A stretch of 64,000 bases of DNA from Draconibacterium mangrovi (GTDB taxonomy: Bacteria > Bacteroidota > Bacteroidia > Bacteroidales > Prolixibacteraceae), in the NCBI RefSeq assembly GCF_010586825.1, contig NZ_JAAAGB010000002.1, forward strand, positions 248,001 through 312,000, written 5' to 3'. This document shows positions 34,135-43,015 of this stretch, piece after piece. The notes beneath the pieces are model-generated. The model did not search any database, was not told the origin of the DNA, and saw only the letters and a program-made list of their open reading frames with translations. The position numbers and the translations under genes are program-made. Within the stretch, counting starts at the first letter, position 1; every line of letters starts with the position of its first letter.

Positions 34135-35607
34135 ATGAAAAGTTTAAGATATATATTTATGATGCTGCTTGTGGTGGTTGCCATAACAGCATGTGAGGAT
34201 TTAGAAGTTGAAAACCTAAATGATCCTGATTTTGATACAGCTTTTTCAAATCCTAATGATATTAAAGGTGTTACCGGCGGATTGTTAAATCGTTGGTTTC
34301 AGATAAATCAGGAATATGATGGACCCGGGCTAGCTTTGTGGACTGCTGCAGATGCAGGTACCTGTTCGTGGGGTAATGCCGGAATGCGCGATTTTGGTAA
34401 TGAGCCACGTTTAGAGTTCGATAACAAACCGTCGTATTCAAACGCAGTTATTACTGAAGATTACTACAATACTTTGTATTCTATTTTGTCGCAATCAAAC
34501 GATGTGTTGGCACAAACCATTACGAATGGAGTTACAATGGACGACGGTAGTACTGAAGTTACTAATGCTATGGCTTACTTTATTCAGGGAATTACTTTGG
34601 GGTATCTTGGGTTGCTTTATGACCAGGCATTTATAATTACGCATGAAACTGATTTATCGGTAGAAGTTCCGACCTCCCCATACCAGGATGTAATTGCAGC
34701 TGCAATAAATAGTCTGGATGCGTGTATTAGTATTTGTAACTCAAGTTCATTTACCATTCCTGCAGAGTGGTTACCTGGCGAAGCATGGACTGCATCGGAA
34801 TTCGCACAATTAGCAAATTCATTTGCCGCTCGTTTCCTTGTGTATTCAGCTCGTAACAAATCAGAAGATAATTCTACCGATTGGAATAAAGTGTATAGCT
34901 ATGCAAGTAAAGGTATTGAAAAAGATTTTGCTCCGTTAGCTGACGATATTGTCTGGTATTCGACTTATCAAACTTACAGTATTTATGGTGGTTGGGGACA
35001 AATTGATATGTACGTTATTAATTTGATGGATCCCGATATGCCGGCCGTATTCCCGTCAAGTGGGTTGTTCACCGATTTGCCTAATAATGGATTGGCAAGT
35101 TCCGACGACGCAAGGTTGGAGTCGGATTTCGAATACTTAAGTTCATGTCCGTTTAGGGCAGAGCGTGGTTATTACCACTTCTCGTCATACCGCTATTCGC
35201 GTTTAGACAAGTATCTTGAAACATGGACCGAACCAATGCCTGTTTTCTATAAAGCTGAGAACGACTATTTATTGGCCGAGGCTGCATTAAGAACAGGAAG
35301 TGTGCAAGAGGCTGCTGATATTATGAATGCATCGGCTCGTGTAACACGTGGTGGACTGCCGGAACTTCCTGCTGATGCCGCTCAGATTCAGGAAGCCATT
35401 CATTACGAAAGAATGGTTGAGTTAATGCTTTCTGGTATGGGGATTCAGTTTTTCGAAATGCGAAAATCTGATTTGTTACAATCAGGTACACTTTTGCACT
35501 TCCCAATACCGGGGTCGCAGCTTGAAGTAATGCAAATGGATTACTATACATTTGGTGCCGGAACAGGTGTTGCAGGAGAGGATTACAGTAACGGTGGATG
35601 GAAATAA
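34135..35607 (+). CDS. SusD/RagB-type nutrient-binding lipoprotein (pair 1)
   Basis: A 490-residue surface lipoprotein with lipobox ITAC (Cys about residue 20), then the SusD start CEDLEVENLNDPDFDTAFSN in short form. The TPR-like helices are visible around YNTLYSILSQSNDVLAQTI, AMAYFIQGITLGYLGLLYD and the C-terminal FYKAENDYLLAEAALRTG and IQEAIHYERMVELMLSGMG, the last a strong RagB signature before FFEMRKSD. It caps the SusC partner upstream and delivers ligand. It is 19 bases downstream of susC and 15 bases upstream of a third lipoprotein gene in the same operon. Family clear, ligand unknown. Confidence 0.92.
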   Translation: MKSLRYIFMMLLVVVAITACEDLEVENLNDPDFDTAFSNPNDIKGVTGGLLNRWFQINQEYDGPGLALWTAADAGTCSWGNAGMRDFGNEPRLEFDNKPSYSNAVITEDYYNTLYSILSQSNDVLAQTITNGVTMDDGSTEVTNAMAYFIQGITLGYLGLLYDQAFIITHETDLSVEVPTSPYQDVIAAAINSLDACISICNSSSFTIPAEWLPGEAWTASEFAQLANSFAARFLVYSARNKSEDNSTDWNKVYSYASKGIEKDFAPLADDIVWYSTYQTYSIYGGWGQIDMYVINLMDPDMPAVFPSSGLFTDLPNNGLASSDDARLESDFEYLSSCPFRAERGYYHFSSYRYSRLDKYLETWTEPMPVFYKAENDYLLAEAALRTGSVQEAADIMNASARVTRGGLPELPADAAQIQEAIHYERMVELMLSGMGIQFFEMRKSDLLQSGTLLHFPIPGSQLEVMQMDYYTFGAGTGVAGEDYSNGGWK

Positions 35608-35622
35608 TAAAACAAGTTTATC

Positions 35623-36543
35623 ATGAAAAAAAGCATATTATTTATCTTACTAATAGCGGTGGTGAGCATGTTCAATTCATGTGAAACTCCACCAATGGAA
35701 GCAGCGCAGGATGCATACGATTACGATGCAATTATTCCTGAGGTGTTAGGAGGTGTAGATGGTCCGTCTATTGCAATTCAGACATTTACGGCCGACTTTA
35801 CGATAGGATATTACCGTGGTGGATCGACCTGGAATTGGAGCGTGGAAGACGCAGTAATCGAAAGTGTTAGCGAAGATACCCGTGTTGCAACTGTCCGATT
35901 TGCCGACTTTCCTGCAGATGGGATAGCGACTATAACTGTTTCAGAAACGACCATGGGGGGTATAACCTCCGATCCTGCAAGTATTGATGTTACGGTTCAA
36001 AAGTACTGTCCTTTAACGAATGGCGAGGCTGATCTGGTTGGCTCATGGCAGGGAACAGATGCTGTAACCGATGGTTATACAGAAGGACTTTCGCAGGTTG
36101 TGACGGCTGTAGACGGAGGCAAATTAATGATTACCGGATTAGGTGTTGATTGGATGACAAATTTCTGGGGAGAAGAAATTATAGATGGTGGAACTGTGGA
36201 ATTGATAGTGAATGAAGATGGTACTGTTGAAATTGAGGAGCAATATTACATAACTACTGTTTATGATGGTGAAGAGCAGGATCCGTACACAATTCGGGGC
36301 TCAGGAAGTTGGGATAACTGTGGAGGTTATCCGAGCCTGATAATCGAATATGAAATGAATAACTTTGATACCGATTGGGGAGCATGGACATATGAGAATG
36401 GTTATTCTACTGATCCAATTTTTACTGCCACACTTACATTGGATCCTGAAGGATTAAAATCAGCTGTCTTGTCTAAATCGCTAAAGTCAATTAGTGAAGA
36501 ATCGTTCGAGATGGTTCGGAAAAATAAACTGAGCAGTAGATAG
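35623..36543 (+). CDS. Surface lipoprotein of the first SusCD operon (SusE/F-position)
   Basis: A 306-residue lipoprotein with lipobox FNSC (Cys about residue 20). Residues about 35-125 look like a PKD/Ig-like beta-sandwich (GPSIAIQTFTADFTIGYYRGG, WNWSVEDAVIESVSED in pieces, ATITVSETTMGG). Residues about 130-285 form a second beta domain starting LVGSWQGTDA, with many aromatic residues and a two-cysteine set (CPLTNGE and DNCGGYP). The position after susD suggests a SusE/F-like surface ligand binder, but I see no direct SusE homology. The C-terminal tail is basic and may be disordered. A terminator follows 25 bases later, ending the operon. Confidence 0.75.
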   Translation: MKKSILFILLIAVVSMFNSCETPPMEAAQDAYDYDAIIPEVLGGVDGPSIAIQTFTADFTIGYYRGGSTWNWSVEDAVIESVSEDTRVATVRFADFPADGIATITVSETTMGGITSDPASIDVTVQKYCPLTNGEADLVGSWQGTDAVTDGYTEGLSQVVTAVDGGKLMITGLGVDWMTNFWGEEIIDGGTVELIVNEDGTVEIEEQYYITTVYDGEEQDPYTIRGSGSWDNCGGYPSLIIEYEMNNFDTDWGAWTYENGYSTDPIFTATLTLDPEGLKSAVLSKSLKSISEESFEMVRKNKLSSR

Positions 36544-36565
36544 TTTTTAAAGCATTATACAAAAT

Positions 36566-36606
36566 ATAATACCAGCGAGTGATTCTTAACCCGCTGGTAT
36601 TATTTC
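36566..36606 (+). terminator. Terminator of the first SusCD operon
   Basis: ATAATACCAGCG (36566-36577) pairs with CGCTGGTATTAT (36592-36603). The tail is only moderately T-rich. Confidence 0.75.
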
Positions 36607-36778
36607 TGTGTTTCGAATATTATATAACTTGTAATATATTTAAAGGAAGCCTGAAAATTAGTATTTGAATGGATCCACAATTATTGAATGACTATCTCTG
36701 AAAGTTCATTATTGGGGCTATTTCCTGCTTCGGAATAGTGCAAGTAATGAATTTTAAAAAAAAAAACTCAAAAATATA

Positions 36779-36851
36779 GCCGGGAGATATAACTTACTCA
36801 CTTTACTCACGATTACCCTTCGTAGAAATATAGATATTCTCCCGGTTTTTT
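36779..36851 (+). ncRNA. Conserved hairpin RNA element upstream of susC 2 (copy A)
   Basis: CCGGGAGA (36780-36787) pairs with TCTCCCGG (36838-36845), followed by nine T. The 50-base loop carries the strings TTTACTCAC, ATTACCCTTCG and TAGAA, all shared with copy B at 42879-42946. The eighth stem pair is A-U here and G-C in copy B, a compensatory change that supports a folded RNA on the plus strand. It lies about 660 bases before susC 2 and about 175 bases after the previous terminator. It could be a terminated small RNA or a leader attenuator. I do not recognise it as a named RNA family. Confidence 0.65.
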
Positions 36852-37286
36852 TTTATTAGATCGTTTAATGGCCATTACTTTTGGCTCGTCGAAAAAGTAA
36901 CTCCATCCGCTTCATTTTTTTTATTCATTTTCCTGGTGTTTTACTGTCATCTTGGTGGGTGATAGCTTTTGTATGTATCAAATTGTAATTGTGATTGCGA
37001 TTGTGCAATCATTTAGATGTTAATTGTTAATTTCTGTTAACATTTATTTAATATGTAATAATGCATATATGTAATTTTTACAAGAAGTTAAAAATGAATG
37101 ATTTGAGTTTTGTTGTCGTTCACTTAATTGTCAAAAACACCTGCCAGAAAATAGCAAAAAGAAATAATAGTAATATGTAATACATCATATTGTTGTCCAT
37201 GTGAGATAAAATATGAATATTTGAGTCGCTCAAATTGAGAATTGAAAATGAAAGTTTGCTGTTGAAGTAAAATTTTACAGGAACAA

Positions 37287-37372
37287 ATTTGGGGGAATTT
37301 GATTTTCATTTTCAAAGACGAAAAAATCAAAATGCTGTTTAATTAATGCTTAAAATGTTTTTATCAGGGAGT
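37287..37372 (+). promoter_or_regulatory. Leader-like block before susC 2 (copy 1)
   Basis: Two strings are shared with 42473-42550: ATTTGGGGGAAT at 37287-37298 and GCTGTTTAATTA plus CTTAAAATGTTT from 37334. The second resembles the region just before the real susC 1 and susC 3 start codons. A small frame of 43 codons runs from ATG 37355 to TAG 37486; there is no evidence that it is translated. The block may be a decayed susC leader, a transcript start, or a leader-peptide region. The rest of 36852-37515 shows nothing else. Confidence 0.45.
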
Positions 37373-37515
37373 GTAATATCCAACAGACTTAACGAAAGAA
37401 AAATTATATCAAATGTGCATGTGCTAGATGGTAAAATCCTTAGTGTATGGGGCGTTGAAGTTATATCCGACGAGTTTCAAATCTAGTTTTTAATATTAAT
37501 CTAAAATTGTTTTTT

Positions 37516-40500
37516 ATGAAAAAAATCGCGCTTATTATGTCATTTCTGGTTTTGCTGGGAGTGACGGTGGTAAATGCTCAGACCAAGATCGTTACCGGTA
37601 CGGTTACATCCAGCGAGGATAACCTGCCAATTCCGGGAGTTTCTGTTTCTGTAGCAGGGACAACCCTTGGTACCGTAACTGACATTGACGGAGTTTTTAA
37701 TTTGAAAGTTCCGCAAGATGGCAAGGCTTTGGTAGCCAGTTTTGTGGGGATGAAAACACAAACCGTTGAATTGGGTGAAGGATCGGACTATACAATTGTA
37801 ATGGAGCCCGACCTTGTGGGTATCGACGAAGTAGTAGTTACTGCATTAGGTATTTCCCGCGAGAAAAAATCTCTTGGTTATTCAGCTCAACAGCTAACCG
37901 GTGATGAAGTTGGAGCTGTTAAAGATGCCAACATTGTTAACTCGTTAGCAGGTAAAGTTGCTGGTGTTCAGGTAACCGGTTCAAGCGGTACTGTAGGTAG
38001 TTCATCACGTATTGTTATTCGTGGCGTAAACTCAATTTCGGGTAACAACCAACCATTATTTATCATAGATGGTACGCCTATCGACAACTCAAACTTTAAC
38101 TCTACTAACACCCAGGTTGGTGGAGGAGGTACCGACTGGGGTAACACCGCAGCAGATATCAACCCAGAGGATATTGAATCAATGACCGTGCTTAAAGGTG
38201 CTAACGCAGCTGCACTTTATGGTTCGCGTGCTGCGAACGGTGTAATTCTTATTACCACAAAAAAAGGTACAAAACGTAAAGGTATTGGTGTTTCCATTAC
38301 CTCTGGTCTAAATGTAACTACCGTTGCAGTTTTGCCTGAGTACCAGGATGAATATGGTGGTGGTTATAAGCAAACTTTTGATACTTACGAGGGAGAGCCC
38401 GTTGTAAACTACGCCGCTGATGAAAGTTGGGGGCCCAAAATGGATGGTTCTCTGGTACGTCAGTGGTACAGCTGGTATCCTGATGATCCGAACTATGGAA
38501 AAATGACTCCTTTTATTGCGCATCCTGATAATATCAAGGATTTTTACGAAACAGGTATTACAACAAATAATAATGTCGCACTTGAGGGTGGTGGCGATAA
38601 TACTTTATTCCGTTTGTCTTTTACTAATTTCAAGCAAACAGGTACACTGCCTGTTTCTGAATTAAACAGAAATACAATTGCGTTTAATGGTAGCACAAAA
38701 CTTACTGATAAATTTACTGCTTCAGCAAGTATGAACTATGTGAAAACTAAGAACGATGGTATCCCTTCACAAGGTTATTCAGATGTTCAGGGTAATGTTG
38801 TAACTAGTTTTAACCAGTGGTTCCAACGTCAGCTTGATATGGATAATTTGGCCAATTATAAAACAGCAGATGGTATGGACCGTACCTGGAACATCAGCTC
38901 TCCAACCAATCTTCGTCCGTTATATTGGGAAAACCCATACTGGGTATTGAACGAGAGTCCTGCAAATCTTCAGAGGGACCGTGTATATGGTAATGTATCA
39001 TTGAAATACGACATTCTTTCCGGCTTAACTGTTCAGGGATGGGCTCGTACTGATTTTTATAATGACAGGCGTGAGTCAAGAATTGCTTCAGGGTCTATCC
39101 CTCAGGATTGGTACCAGGAAGAGGTTCGTCAGATGGAAGATAATAACTTCGAATTTTTGGCAACTTACACAAAGAATATTGGTTCAGACTTTTCGATCGA
39201 TGCTAACTTTGGTGCTAACAAACGTGTTCGTAAATATTATAACAACAGTTCAAGTACCAATGGTGGTTTAAGTGTGCCTAACTTCTTTAATGTTACTGCA
39301 TCAATCGACAGACCTTCTATTACTGATTACAAATCAAAAAAAGTTGTAAACTCAGTATATGGTAGTGCAAGCTTCGGATACAAAAGTTTAGCTTTCGTTG
39401 ATGTGTCATTACGTAACGACTGGTCTTCAACATTGCCCGACGGTGACAACTCATACCTGTATCCAGCTATAACCGGTACTTTCCTGTTTTCAGAGTTAAT
39501 CGAAGACGATTCGTTCCTTTCTTTAGGAAAAGTTAGGGCAAGCTGGTCGCAGGTAGGTAACGATACAGATCCTTACCAGTTGGCAGTAACTTATTCTTCG
39601 GCGAATAACTACGGAAGCTATCCTGCATATGCTGTTCCTGATAAACTGAAAAATGCCAGTCTTAAACCTGAAACCATTACTACAAAAGAATTTGGTATTG
39701 AATTGGGTTTTTTTGAAAACCGCTTAGGATTAGATGTTACTTACTATGATATCGCATCAAAAGACCAGATTCTTGACCTTGATGTGGCAAGTACTTCGGG
39801 ATATAGCTCAACAGTTGTTAACGCAGGTTTGATGACCAACAAAGGTTGGGAAGTTATGTTGCGTGCCAGACCAATTGATCAAAAATTTAGCTGGGATGTT
39901 GTATTTAACTGGGCTAAAAACACCAACAAAGTTGTTGAATTGGCAGAAGGTCTTACTAACTATTCATTAGGAAGCTGGGGGCCATCTATCAATGCCAAAG
40001 TAGGTGAAACTTACGGTACTTTCGTAACGGATGGTTTCGTGTACGACGACAATGGTAATAAAGTTGTTACCGAGGATGGTTATTACGAAAGAGCAACCAA
40101 TATTACTTTTGGTTCTTATTTGCCTGATTGGACCGGTGGTGTAACCAACTCATTTGCTTACAAAGGACTTTCTTTGAGTGCTTTGGTTGACTTCCAGAAA
40201 GGTGGTTTGTTGTATTCCGTTTCTAACCGCTACGGAAACTACTCGGGATTATTTGCAGAAACGGTTGGAAACAACGAACTTGGAAACCCGGTAAGGGATG
40301 CTATCGATAACGGTGGTGGATATCTTGCTGAGGGTGTGAAAGCAGACGGGACCCCTAATGATACCCGTATTAGTGCTGTAAATTACTGGAAACAATTTGC
40401 AACCAGAAGAGAGCGTTATTTATACGATGCCAGCTTTATTAAGCTTCGAGAAGTAAAACTTACTTATGCTTTACCAAACAAATTATTTGCAAATAGCTTT

Positions 40501-40671
40501 ATAAATGGCGCTTCATTCTCGTTGGTTGGTCGAAACCTTGCTATCCTTCATAAAAATATTCCTAATGTTGATCCTGAGAGTGCATATGGTTCAGGTAATA
40601 TCCAGGGATTTGAAAATGGTCAGCACCCAAGTACAAGAACAATGGGATTCAGCGTAAATGTTAAATTTTAA
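37516..40671 (+). CDS. SusC-type TonB-linked outer-membrane transporter (pair 2)
   Basis: A 1051-residue SusC/RagA transporter. I chose ATG 37516 (MKKIALIMSF) because a TTG at 37507 would add three residues before a normal signal peptide ending VVNAQ. Carboxypeptidase-like domain about 24-105, with PIPGVSVSVAGTTLGTVT; plug about 110-240, with DEVVVTALGISREKKSLGYS, VNSLAGKVAGVQV, RIVIRGVNSISGNNQPLFII, and NAAALYGSRAANGVILITTK; then the barrel, ending FSVNVKF. It is closely similar to SusC 3 in the plug (the same ALGISREKKSLGYSAQ string), which suggests a shared duplication history or related ligand. Its susD follows after 20 bases. Confidence 0.93.
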   Translation: MKKIALIMSFLVLLGVTVVNAQTKIVTGTVTSSEDNLPIPGVSVSVAGTTLGTVTDIDGVFNLKVPQDGKALVASFVGMKTQTVELGEGSDYTIVMEPDLVGIDEVVVTALGISREKKSLGYSAQQLTGDEVGAVKDANIVNSLAGKVAGVQVTGSSGTVGSSSRIVIRGVNSISGNNQPLFIIDGTPIDNSNFNSTNTQVGGGGTDWGNTAADINPEDIESMTVLKGANAAALYGSRAANGVILITTKKGTKRKGIGVSITSGLNVTTVAVLPEYQDEYGGGYKQTFDTYEGEPVVNYAADESWGPKMDGSLVRQWYSWYPDDPNYGKMTPFIAHPDNIKDFYETGITTNNNVALEGGGDNTLFRLSFTNFKQTGTLPVSELNRNTIAFNGSTKLTDKFTASASMNYVKTKNDGIPSQGYSDVQGNVVTSFNQWFQRQLDMDNLANYKTADGMDRTWNISSPTNLRPLYWENPYWVLNESPANLQRDRVYGNVSLKYDILSGLTVQGWARTDFYNDRRESRIASGSIPQDWYQEEVRQMEDNNFEFLATYTKNIGSDFSIDANFGANKRVRKYYNNSSSTNGGLSVPNFFNVTASIDRPSITDYKSKKVVNSVYGSASFGYKSLAFVDVSLRNDWSSTLPDGDNSYLYPAITGTFLFSELIEDDSFLSLGKVRASWSQVGNDTDPYQLAVTYSSANNYGSYPAYAVPDKLKNASLKPETITTKEFGIELGFFENRLGLDVTYYDIASKDQILDLDVASTSGYSSTVVNAGLMTNKGWEVMLRARPIDQKFSWDVVFNWAKNTNKVVELAEGLTNYSLGSWGPSINAKVGETYGTFVTDGFVYDDNGNKVVTEDGYYERATNITFGSYLPDWTGGVTNSFAYKGLSLSALVDFQKGGLLYSVSNRYGNYSGLFAETVGNNELGNPVRDAIDNGGGYLAEGVKADGTPNDTRISAVNYWKQFATRRERYLYDASFIKLREVKLTYALPNKLFANSFINGASFSLVGRNLAILHKNIPNVDPESAYGSGNIQGFENGQHPSTRTMGFSVNVKF

Positions 40672-40691
40672 CACTCTAATAAGAAGATATT

Positions 40692-42116
40692 ATGAAGACA
40701 TATTTGAAGATATCAGTATTTGCCCTGCTTTTTGCGAGTCTGTTTGCGGGGTGTACAAAAGATTTTGAGGAAACGAATACCGATCCTAACAATGTAACCG
40801 ATGTTCCTACATCGTACCTGATGACTTATGCTCAACGACGAATTCTTAGTGAGCGCTTCAATACAACAGGTTTAATTTACGCTCAGTTGTTTTCGGAAAC
40901 ACAGTATACCAATACTTCACGTTACGAAACAGATGAAGCCAGTTTTAACGGTTTTTATACCGGCTCTTTGGCTAACTTGCAGCAAATCATTGATCTGAAT
41001 ACTGATGAAGCTACAAAAGACGATGCAGCTTCTTCCGGAGCCAATGTTAATCAAATTGCCATTGCCCGAATTCTGAAAGTTTATACATTTCAACTGATCA
41101 CTGATATATGGGGAGAGATTCCATACAGTGAAGCCCTGATGGGACAAGAAGCTTTTACGCCAGCATACGATACACAGGAAGCTATTTATGCCGATTTTGT
41201 TACCGAATTAACTGAAGCTGCAGCGCAGATTGATGTAAACGCTCCGGGTATGGAAGGTGACATTATTTTTGATGGCGATATGGCTGCCTGGAAAAAGTTC
41301 GCAAATGCTCTGAAAGCACGTGTTGGAATTCGTATGACGGAGGTGGATGAGGCAACTGCCAAAAGTGTCGTAACTTCAGCTTTGTCGGGTGCTTTTGAAA
41401 GTAACGATGATAACGCTCTGTATTCTTACCTGGCAGATGCTGCAAACTGGAATCCATATTACGATCACTTTTTAACCAGAACCGACTACGCTATTAGCGA
41501 GCCGTTGGTAAATTATATGGAAAGTCTTAACGATCCTCGCTTGCCATTTTATGCTGATCCTAACGACGCCGGAGACATTGTAGGTATGCCTTTCGGTTTA
41601 ACTAACGAAGATGCAGGTAGTATAACCAATGCCGAAATTTCATTTCCGGGTATTGCTGTTCGTTCGGCTGATAGTCCTGGTATTCTTCTTACATATTCTG
41701 AAATATTATTCATTAAAGCTGAGGCCGCTGCCAGAGGTTGGATTAGCGACGACGCTGCTGCTGTATTTGAAGATGCTATTACTGCCAGTATGGAATTCTG
41801 GGGAGTGGATGCTACTGATATTGCAGCGTACCTTGCTCAACCTGAAGCAGCTTATGATGCCAGCAATTACATAAAGTCAATTGCTGAGCAAAAATGGGTA
41901 AGTCTTTATATGGACGGTCAGGAAGCATGGAGCGAGTGGAGAAGATTAGACTATCCTGTATTAACTCCTGCTCCAGGAGCAGTTGAAGGGAAAGCTATTC
42001 CAAGAAGACGTGCATATACGCAAAACGAGTACGATCTGAACGAAGAAAATGTAAAAGCAGCTGTTGCTCGTCAGGGTGAAGATGTTATGGAAACCCGCAT
42101 TTGGTGGGATAAATAA
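40692..42116 (+). CDS. SusD/RagB-type (SusD-like_2) lipoprotein (pair 2)
   Basis: A 474-residue lipoprotein with lipobox FAGC (Cys about residue 21) followed by TKDFEETNTDPNNVTDVPTS, the hallmark of the SusD-like_2 branch. Conserved segments include ARILKVYTFQLITDIWGEIPYSEA, FDGDMAAWKKFANALKARVGIRM, SLNDPRLPFYADP, ILFIKAEAAARGW and the C-terminal QKWVSLYMDGQEAWSEWRR, ending ETRIWWDK. This set fits the family for its full length. It pairs with the SusC upstream and should form its surface lid. A strong terminator follows 55 bases later, so the operon has two genes. Ligand unknown. Confidence 0.92.
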   Translation: MKTYLKISVFALLFASLFAGCTKDFEETNTDPNNVTDVPTSYLMTYAQRRILSERFNTTGLIYAQLFSETQYTNTSRYETDEASFNGFYTGSLANLQQIIDLNTDEATKDDAASSGANVNQIAIARILKVYTFQLITDIWGEIPYSEALMGQEAFTPAYDTQEAIYADFVTELTEAAAQIDVNAPGMEGDIIFDGDMAAWKKFANALKARVGIRMTEVDEATAKSVVTSALSGAFESNDDNALYSYLADAANWNPYYDHFLTRTDYAISEPLVNYMESLNDPRLPFYADPNDAGDIVGMPFGLTNEDAGSITNAEISFPGIAVRSADSPGILLTYSEILFIKAEAAARGWISDDAAAVFEDAITASMEFWGVDATDIAAYLAQPEAAYDASNYIKSIAEQKWVSLYMDGQEAWSEWRRLDYPVLTPAPGAVEGKAIPRRRAYTQNEYDLNEENVKAAVARQGEDVMETRIWWDK

Positions 42117-42171
42117 TATTTAAGATACTTATTGACCCTGTTGAGGGACTTTAGGTTATTAATTAAAGAGC

Positions 42172-42202
42172 AGCCGGTAAGTTTTTTTACCGGCTTTTCT
42201 TT
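42172..42202 (+). terminator. Terminator of the second SusCD operon
   Basis: AGCCGGTAA (42172-42180) pairs with TTACCGGCT (42187-42195), followed by TTTCTTTTG. A clean intrinsic terminator. Confidence 0.88.
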
Positions 42203-42472
42203 TGTTTCTTGGGTATATGACAAAAATCATGTATTTGAAAAAAGGATCATAAGTTAGATTTGATATTTTGTAAATATCAGTAAAACAGACTATTGGTGGT
42301 TTGTTTCTAATTGCATTGTTTGTTATTTTACAATTCGGTTATTATCTATTTGATAGTTAATTTGAAAATAAACTTACACTTTCTTTAAAAAATCAAATCT
42401 TCTTTTAATATTTGTAATTATCAAATAAGAATTAAGAGTTCTGTATTGTGAGTGGTAATGCTGAGTATAAGG

Positions 42473-42611
42473 ATTTGGGGGAATCTTTTCAGAAATTACA
42501 AAATTAAATGCTGTTTAATTATTACTTAAAAATGTTTCTATGAAGGGGGGTATCATTCATTTGATCTTAAATCAAAATTTCAGATTCCATTTAAATCGGT
42601 TCAATAGTTAG
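42473..42611 (+). promoter_or_regulatory. Leader-like block before susC 3 (copy 2), with a 23-codon frame
   Basis: ATTTGGGGGAAT (42473-42484) and GCTGTTTAATTATTACTTAA (from 42510) repeat copy 1 at 37287-37372. The block ends TTTCTATGAAGGGGGG, like a susC start context, and ATG 42540 opens 23 codons ending TAG 42611. The peptide is not similar to the copy 1 peptide. The order of blocks differs: here the leader-like block precedes the hairpin element, while before susC 2 it follows it. The remaining AT-rich sequence (42203-42472 and 42612-42877) shows nothing else. Confidence 0.45.
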
Positions 42612-42876
42612 TTGCCGATTGGTGTTCTACATTGACATTACTCGCGAGTCGAGATTAATAATGTTGATGAGTAGGTCTGTAAAATTGGCTAATTGTTAAA
42701 TAATTTAACAATTAGGAAGGTTTCTCAGGTAGACAAAGAGACTAAATAAACAAGAAAAGAGAATTTACTTTTTAATCTTATATAAATTTTTCTGAATGGA
42801 AGGGAATAGGAAAAATTGCTTTTTAAAGACAGGAGTTACAAGAAGTGAAACAATATTAAAAATGGTGAAAAAATAT

Positions 42877-42947
42877 GACCGGGAGGTACTCACTCTACAT
42901 TTACTCACAATTACCCTTCGTAGAATTTTAAATCCTCCCGGTTTTTC
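42877..42947 (+). ncRNA. Conserved hairpin RNA element upstream of susC 3 (copy B)
   Basis: CCGGGAGG (42879-42886) pairs with CCTCCCGG (42934-42941), followed by five T. The loop shares TTTACTCAC, ATTACCCTTCG and TAGAA with copy A. It lies about 70 bases upstream of the susC 3 ATG, close enough to act as a transcription attenuator in the susC leader; between them is the usual AT-rich susC start region. On the minus strand the T-run after the stem is interrupted, so the plus strand is the likely sense. Confidence 0.68.
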
Positions 42948-43015
42948 TCGAATATGAATAAAAATGCTAAAATCAATTTTTATAGCGCTTTAATTAATAA
43001 CTTAAAATTATTTCT

